Positions 22,749-26,063 of a stretch of DNA of 26,063 nucleotides are shown here, piece after piece. A model generated the notes under the pieces. That model was given only the letters and a program-made list of their open reading frames with translations. It made no database searches and was not told where the DNA came from. The stretch spans positions 1 through 26,063 of the forward strand of contig DASPMY010000054.1 in the NCBI GenBank assembly GCA_035626815.1, read 5' to 3'. Source of the stretch: Croceibacterium_A sp035626815. GTDB lineage: Bacteria; Pseudomonadota; Alphaproteobacteria; Sphingomonadales; Sphingomonadaceae. The translations under genes and the position numbers were made by a program. Every line of letters begins with the position of its first letter. Position 1 is the first letter of the stretch.

Positions 22749-23170
22749 AGCGCGTCCGCGCGAGTTTCGAACGCGGCCACCATCTTGCGGAACGCGCGGT
22801 CGAAATACTGCCCGGCGAGCATCTCGAACATCTTGTTCTTGAACGCGAAATCGACGCAGAAATCGAGGTCGCAGCCGCCGTCGGCGCGCGGGATGAAGCG
22901 CCAGATGTTGTCGAGATCCTTCATCGGCCCGTCGATGTAGATCACCTCGAGACGGTTGGGCCGGTCCTTGATCACCCGCGAGGTGAACTTCTCGCGCAGC
23001 GCCTTGAACCCGACCAGCATGTCGGCGACCATTTCGGTGTCGCTGTCCGAGCGCACGCGGGTGGCGATGACCCAGGGCAGGAACTCGGGGTAACGGGCGA
23101 CGTCGGCCACCAGGTCGAACATCTGCGCGCAGCTGTAAGGCAGCGTCCGGGTTTCGCGGATGCCCGGCAT
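22709..23170 (-). CDS. COQ10-like START-domain protein (RatA family)
   Basis: The product is 153 aa. Members of this SRPBCC/START family bind ubiquinone in mitochondria (Coq10) and are thought to help quinone delivery; the E. coli relative RatA has been described as acting on ribosomes. The sequence MPGIRETRTLPYSCAQMF, then LVADVARYPEFLPW, FKALREKFTSRV, WRFIPRADGGCDLDFCVDFAFKNKMFEML and AFRKMVAAFETRADALYG is typical. In alphaproteobacteria the gene usually follows lipA, as here (TGATG overlap), and the quinone role is more likely than a toxin role. The C-terminal Ser-rich tail lies in the overlap with the CinA-domain gene. Confidence 0.92.
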   Translation of the reverse strand: MPGIRETRTLPYSCAQMFDLVADVARYPEFLPWVIATRVRSDSDTEMVADMLVGFKALREKFTSRVIKDRPNRLEVIYIDGPMKDLDNIWRFIPRADGGCDLDFCVDFAFKNKMFEMLAGQYFDRAFRKMVAAFETRADALYGSSSSSAQSVA

Positions 23171-24096
23171 CAGGCGCGCCCGGCGGCCAGTTGCGCCTCG
23201 CGCGCGGCCTTCATCTGCGCGAAGTCGTCGCCGGCGTGATAGCTCGACCGGGTCAGCGGGCTCGAGGCCACCTGCAGGAAGCCCTTGGCCCGGGCGATGG
23301 CGCCGTAGGCCGCGAACACTGCCGGGGTGACGAACTCGGCGACCCGGGCATGCTTCGGCGTCGGCTGCAGGTACTGCCCCATGGTCAGGAAGTCGACGTC
23401 GGCGCAGCGCATGTCGTCCATCACCTGGTGGACCTCGAGCCGCTCCTCGCCGAGTCCGAGCATGATCCCCGACTTCGTGAAGATCGCCGGATCGTGGCGC
23501 TTCACTTCCTCCAGCAGCCGCAGCGAGGCGTAATACCGCGCGCCGGGGCGGATGGTCGGGTACAACCTCGGAACGGTTTCGAGGTTGTGATTGTAGACAT
23601 CGGGCGAAGCGGCACAAATCGCCTCGACCGCCGGGCGCATCTTGCCGCGGAAATCGGGGGTGAGGATCTCGATCGTGGTCGCCGGCGCGGTCCGCCGCAG
23701 CGCCTCGATGACCTTGACGAACTGCCCTGCGCCGCCGTCGGGCAGGTCGTCGCGGTCGACCGAGGTGACGACGATGTGCTCCAGCCCCAGCTGGGCGGCC
23801 GCGACGGCGACGTGCTCGGGCTCGAGCGGGTCGACCGCTCGCGGCATCCCGGTCTTGACGTTGCAGAACGCGCAGGCCCGGGTGCACACGTCGCCGAGGA
23901 TCATCACCGTGGCGTGCTTCCGGGTCCAGCATTCGCCGATGTTCGGGCAGGCCGCTTCCTCGCACACCGTGTTGAGATCGAGTTCGCGCATCAGCGCGCG
24001 GGTTTCCTGGAAGCCGTTGCTGACCGGTGCCTTGACCCGGATCCAGTCCGGCTTGCGCTGGCGCTCCGGCCGCGGGGCTGAGGCGAGGTCGTTCAT
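23170..24096 (-). CDS. lipA: Lipoyl synthase
   Basis: LipA inserts two sulfurs into protein-bound octanoyl groups, completing lipoate on 2-oxoacid dehydrogenases (EC 2.8.1.8). The product is 308 aa from ATG 24096. The auxiliary 4Fe-4S cluster ligands are Cys45, Cys50 and Cys56 (TVCEEAACPNIGECW) and the radical-SAM cluster ligands are Cys71, Cys75 and Cys78 (CTRACAFCNV). VYNHNLETVPRLYP, IMLGLGEE, DFLTMGQYLQPTPKH and the C-terminal TRSSYHA serine motif are all present. In-frame ATG 24114 and TTG 24132 lie further upstream but add a non-conserved stretch and narrow the divergent gap. It is followed directly by the COQ10-like gene. Confidence 0.97.
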   Translation of the reverse strand: MNDLASAPRPERQRKPDWIRVKAPVSNGFQETRALMRELDLNTVCEEAACPNIGECWTRKHATVMILGDVCTRACAFCNVKTGMPRAVDPLEPEHVAVAAAQLGLEHIVVTSVDRDDLPDGGAGQFVKVIEALRRTAPATTIEILTPDFRGKMRPAVEAICAASPDVYNHNLETVPRLYPTIRPGARYYASLRLLEEVKRHDPAIFTKSGIMLGLGEERLEVHQVMDDMRCADVDFLTMGQYLQPTPKHARVAEFVTPAVFAAYGAIARAKGFLQVASSPLTRSSYHAGDDFAQMKAAREAQLAAGRA

Positions 24097-24155
24097 CACG
24101 CGCCACTTAGGCATGTGCCTTGCCAGTGGCAATGCCGCGCGCCATGAGGCGGGCG

Positions 24156-24803
24156 ATGAGCGTGCCGAGCACCGAACTGGCCGAGCTGCTGCAGGGCTAT
24201 CGCCGCTTCCGCGAGCGGGGCTGGAAGCCCGAGCGCGAGCGCTGGGCGAGCTTGCGCGAAGGCCAGCAGCCGCGGGTGATGGTGATCGCCTGCGCCGACA
24301 GCCGGGTCGACCCGGCGCATATCTTCGACGTCCGCCCGGGCGAGATATTCGTCGTCCGCAACATCGCTGCGCTGGTCCCGCCGTTCGAGACCACGCCCGG
24401 CCGTCACGGCGTCTCGGCCGCGCTCGAGTTCGCCGTCCAGGTGCTGCAGGTGCGCGAGATCGTGGTCATGGGCCACGGGATGTGCGGCGGCTGCCAGGCC
24501 GCCCTCACGCAGGAGCTGCACGGCACCGAGCCCGGCCGGGGCGGCTTCATCGCCCACTGGATCGACATGCTCGACGACGTGCGCGAGCCGATCGCCCGCG
24601 AGCTCGGCACCACGGGCCGCGCCGCCGAGCGGGCGATGGAGCACGCCGCGGTCAAGGTCAGCCTCGCCCACTTGCGCACCTTCCCCTGCATCAGGGACAA
24701 GGAGAAGCGCGGCGACCTGACGTTGCGCGGCGCGTATTTCGCCATCGCCGACGGCGAGCTGTGCCTGCTCGACGAGAGGACCGGAAAATTCACCCCGGCA
24801 TGA
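24156..24803 (+). CDS. Beta-class carbonic anhydrase
   Basis: Zinc enzyme that interconverts CO2 and bicarbonate (EC 4.2.1.1). The product is 215 aa. Zinc ligands are Cys46 (CADSRVDP), His107 and Cys110 (GHGMCGG), with the Asp48-Arg50 dyad that gates the active site in this class. GEIFVVRNIAALVPP and VSAALEFAVQVLQVREIVVMG are conserved. There is no signal peptide, so it is cytoplasmic. ATG 24156 is preferred because GAGGCGGG lies in front; ATGs at 24132 and 24144 are in frame. It is divergent from lipA with about 60 bases between. The stop overlaps the first possible ATG of the next gene. Confidence 0.94.
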   Translation: MSVPSTELAELLQGYRRFRERGWKPERERWASLREGQQPRVMVIACADSRVDPAHIFDVRPGEIFVVRNIAALVPPFETTPGRHGVSAALEFAVQVLQVREIVVMGHGMCGGCQAALTQELHGTEPGRGGFIAHWIDMLDDVREPIARELGTTGRAAERAMEHAAVKVSLAHLRTFPCIRDKEKRGDLTLRGAYFAIADGELCLLDERTGKFTPA

Positions 24804-24811
24804 GGGATCCG

Positions 24812-25528
24812 ATGACCGACGACCAGCTCAAGAACATCGCCCTGCTGATCGATGCCGACAACGCCAGCCACGCGGGCATCGACCCGGTGCTGACCGTGCT
24901 CGCGGAGCTCGGCCAGGTGAACATCCGCCGGGCTTACGGCAACTGGGCCAAGCCCGCGCTGAGCAAGTGGAACCAGATAACGCACCGCTACGGCTTGCAG
25001 CCGATGCAGCAGTTCGACCTGACCAAGGGCAAGAACGCCACCGACATGGCGATGACGATCGACGCCATCGACCTGCTCTACCGCGGCAAGGTCGACGGCT
25101 TCGGGATCATGAGCTCGGACAGCGATTTCACCCCGCTGGTCACGCGGCTGCGGCAGGACGGCCTGCTGGTCTACGGCTTCGGCAGCGCCAAGGCGCCCGA
25201 GGCGTTCAAGACCGCCTGCACCCGTTACATCGATGTCGACCAGCTGATCCGCACCGAGGCGGCCGAGGAGGAGGATGCGCCGCCGGCCACGACCACCCCG
25301 ATCGACCGCGACATCATCGAGCTGCTCGGCGCCGCGTGGAAAGCCGCCAAGCGCGACGAGGACGGTTTCGCGCGGCTGCAGGAAGTCGGCCAGATCGCCG
25401 GCAACCGCTCCAGCTTCGACGTCCGCAACCACGGCTTCAAACGGTTGTCGGACCTGATGCGGGCGACCGGCGACAACTTCAAGCTCGAGCGCCGCGACAA
25501 CCAGCTGATGGTCAAGCGCGTGCGCTGA
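24812..25528 (+). CDS. NYN domain protein with C-terminal OST-HTH/LOTUS domain
   Basis: The product is 238 aa. The N-terminal NYN domain (about 5-145) is a PIN-like nuclease fold with the acidic residues expected to bind metal: Asp14 and Asp16 (LLIDADNAS), Asp78 (KNATDMAMTIDAID) and Asp103/Asp105 (SSDSDFTPLV). An acidic linker (EAAEEEDAPP) leads to a LOTUS/OST-HTH domain (about 165-238: IIELLGAAWKA, FARLQEVGQIAGNR, GFKRLSDLMRAT), a winged-helix module that binds RNA, in some studied cases G-rich RNA. The predicted activity is ribonuclease, but its substrate is unknown. ATG 24812 has GAGGGA in front; ATG 24800 overlaps the carbonic anhydrase stop and is also possible. Confidence 0.92.
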   Translation: MTDDQLKNIALLIDADNASHAGIDPVLTVLAELGQVNIRRAYGNWAKPALSKWNQITHRYGLQPMQQFDLTKGKNATDMAMTIDAIDLLYRGKVDGFGIMSSDSDFTPLVTRLRQDGLLVYGFGSAKAPEAFKTACTRYIDVDQLIRTEAAEEEDAPPATTTPIDRDIIELLGAAWKAAKRDEDGFARLQEVGQIAGNRSSFDVRNHGFKRLSDLMRATGDNFKLERRDNQLMVKRVR

Positions 25529-25586
25529 CCCGGGCACGATTTCCAGCCAGGTCCGTTTGCCTCCCGATCCGGCCGAGGGAGCAGCG

Positions 25587-26063
25587 ATGGTCGACAAATC
25601 CGAGAAATTCCGGTGGCTTGTCCGCCTCGGCTATGCCGCGCGCGGGCTCGTCTACGTGCTGATCGGCTACCTGGCGCTGTCGGCCAGCCGCGGCGATCGC
25701 GGGCCCGAAGGCGCGTTCGCCTGGCTCCAGGACGTGCCGCTCGGCGTGCCGCTGCTCTATCTCGCGGCGGTGGGGCTCGTCGGCTACGCGCTCTACCGGT
25801 TCTGCTCGGTGCTGCTCGACGTCGAGAACCACGGCTCGGGCACCAGCGGCATCCTCTTTCGCATCGGCCACGGGGCGAGCGGCCTGGCGCACCTGGCGCT
25901 GGCCTACACCGCCTTCGAGTTCGCCGACGGCCACAAGCGAGCGGCGTCGGACGGCGGCGCCGAGGCGGCGGCGGGCACCATGCTGTCGGTTTCGTTCGGC
26001 TCGCTGGTGCTCGGCGCGATCGGGCTGGGCTTCCTGCTCGGCGCAGCGATGCAGGCGAAGTCG
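25587..26063 (+). CDS. DUF1206 membrane protein, N-terminal part
   Basis: The first 159 codons of a gene that continues past the window end; no stop is reached. ATG 25587 follows GAGGGAGC. The sequence has an amphipathic entry (KFRWLVRLGYAARGLVYVLIGYLAL) and at least four hydrophobic helices, with the repeated R-x-G-Y/H-x-A-x-G-L pattern (RLGYAARGLVYVLIG and RIGHGASGLAHLALA) characteristic of DUF1206, which consists of three similar two-helix units. Two units and the start of the loop to the third are visible. The function of the family is unknown. It is 58 bases downstream of the NYN gene on the same strand. Confidence 0.88.
   Translation, partial: MVDKSEKFRWLVRLGYAARGLVYVLIGYLALSASRGDRGPEGAFAWLQDVPLGVPLLYLAAVGLVGYALYRFCSVLLDVENHGSGTSGILFRIGHGASGLAHLALAYTAFEFADGHKRAASDGGAEAAAGTMLSVSFGSLVLGAIGLGFLLGAAMQAKS

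Noticed and set aside
22709..24106. 465-codon minus-strand frame that would fuse an N-terminal extension to the COQ10-like protein
   Set aside because: The extension is the out-of-frame shadow of lipA. The COQ10-like protein begins naturally at ATG 23170, overlapping the lipA stop.
24120..24155. Extended start of the carbonic anhydrase and the TTGCC-AGT-GGCAA dyad nearby (24120-24132)
   Set aside because: The extension is Met/Arg-rich and not family-like, and ATG 24156 has the better ribosome-binding site. The dyad has only 5-bp arms, too short to claim as an operator.

Overview
The window is high-GC chromosomal DNA from an alphaproteobacterium, most probably a member of the Sphingomonadales. 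The main reasons are the gene order dusB-ntrB-ntrC-ntrY-ntrX-hfq-hflX, a single-chain tandem Hfq, a fused IspDF, and lipA coupled to a COQ10-like gene. This placement is inferred from gene content and order, not from a database search. Genes are tightly packed with many 1-8 base overlaps. I see no insertion sequence, prophage, CRISPR array or other clear accessory island.

Layout. (1) 1-359: the 3' end of an RTX/calcium-binding protein gene, a 24-bp perfect palindrome, and a minus-strand tRNA-Ser(UGA). (2) 485-4764, plus strand: cell-envelope and secreted proteins. These are a DUF8021-like secreted protein, an MltB-type lytic transglycosylase, an RlpA-like lipoprotein with a SPOR domain, and a PBP5/6-type D,D-carboxypeptidase. 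(3) 4761-9614, plus strand: a run in which every gene overlaps the next: tmk, holB, metG, a TatD-family nuclease, an MBL-fold hydrolase and a 56-residue membrane protein too short for a usual ORF list. (4) 9665-10423: mazG, preceded by an AT-rich palindrome that is unusual in this GC-rich sequence. (5) 10427-20476, minus strand: the nitrogen-regulation and RNA-regulation block dusB, ntrB, ntrC, ntrY, ntrX, hfq (two Sm domains), hflX, then a Stf0-like sulfotransferase. (6) 20558-22748, plus strand: ispDF, a small exported protein of unknown function, and a stand-alone CinA C-terminal domain. (7) 22709-24096, minus strand: lipA and a COQ10-like gene; the latter's 3' end overlaps the CinA-domain gene by 40 bases. 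(8) 24156-26063, plus strand: a beta-carbonic anhydrase, a NYN-LOTUS putative RNase, and the start of a DUF1206 membrane protein that runs off the window.

How the genes fit together. The envelope genes remodel peptidoglycan by glycan-strand cleavage, septal binding and peptide trimming. The tmk-holB-metG-tatD run resembles the widespread tmk-holB-ycfH housekeeping cluster. The ntr block joins a flavin tRNA-modifying enzyme to two two-component systems for nitrogen control and then to the RNA chaperone Hfq and the ribosome-associated GTPase HflX, so transcriptional and post-transcriptional control lie next to each other. The most interesting points are the asymmetric tandem Hfq with its structured leader, the probable CTG start of hflX, the loss of the GAFTGA loop from NtrX, a degenerate RlpA active region, and a DUF8021-like protein of a family I associate mainly with fungi. 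No completely new multigene system is evident.
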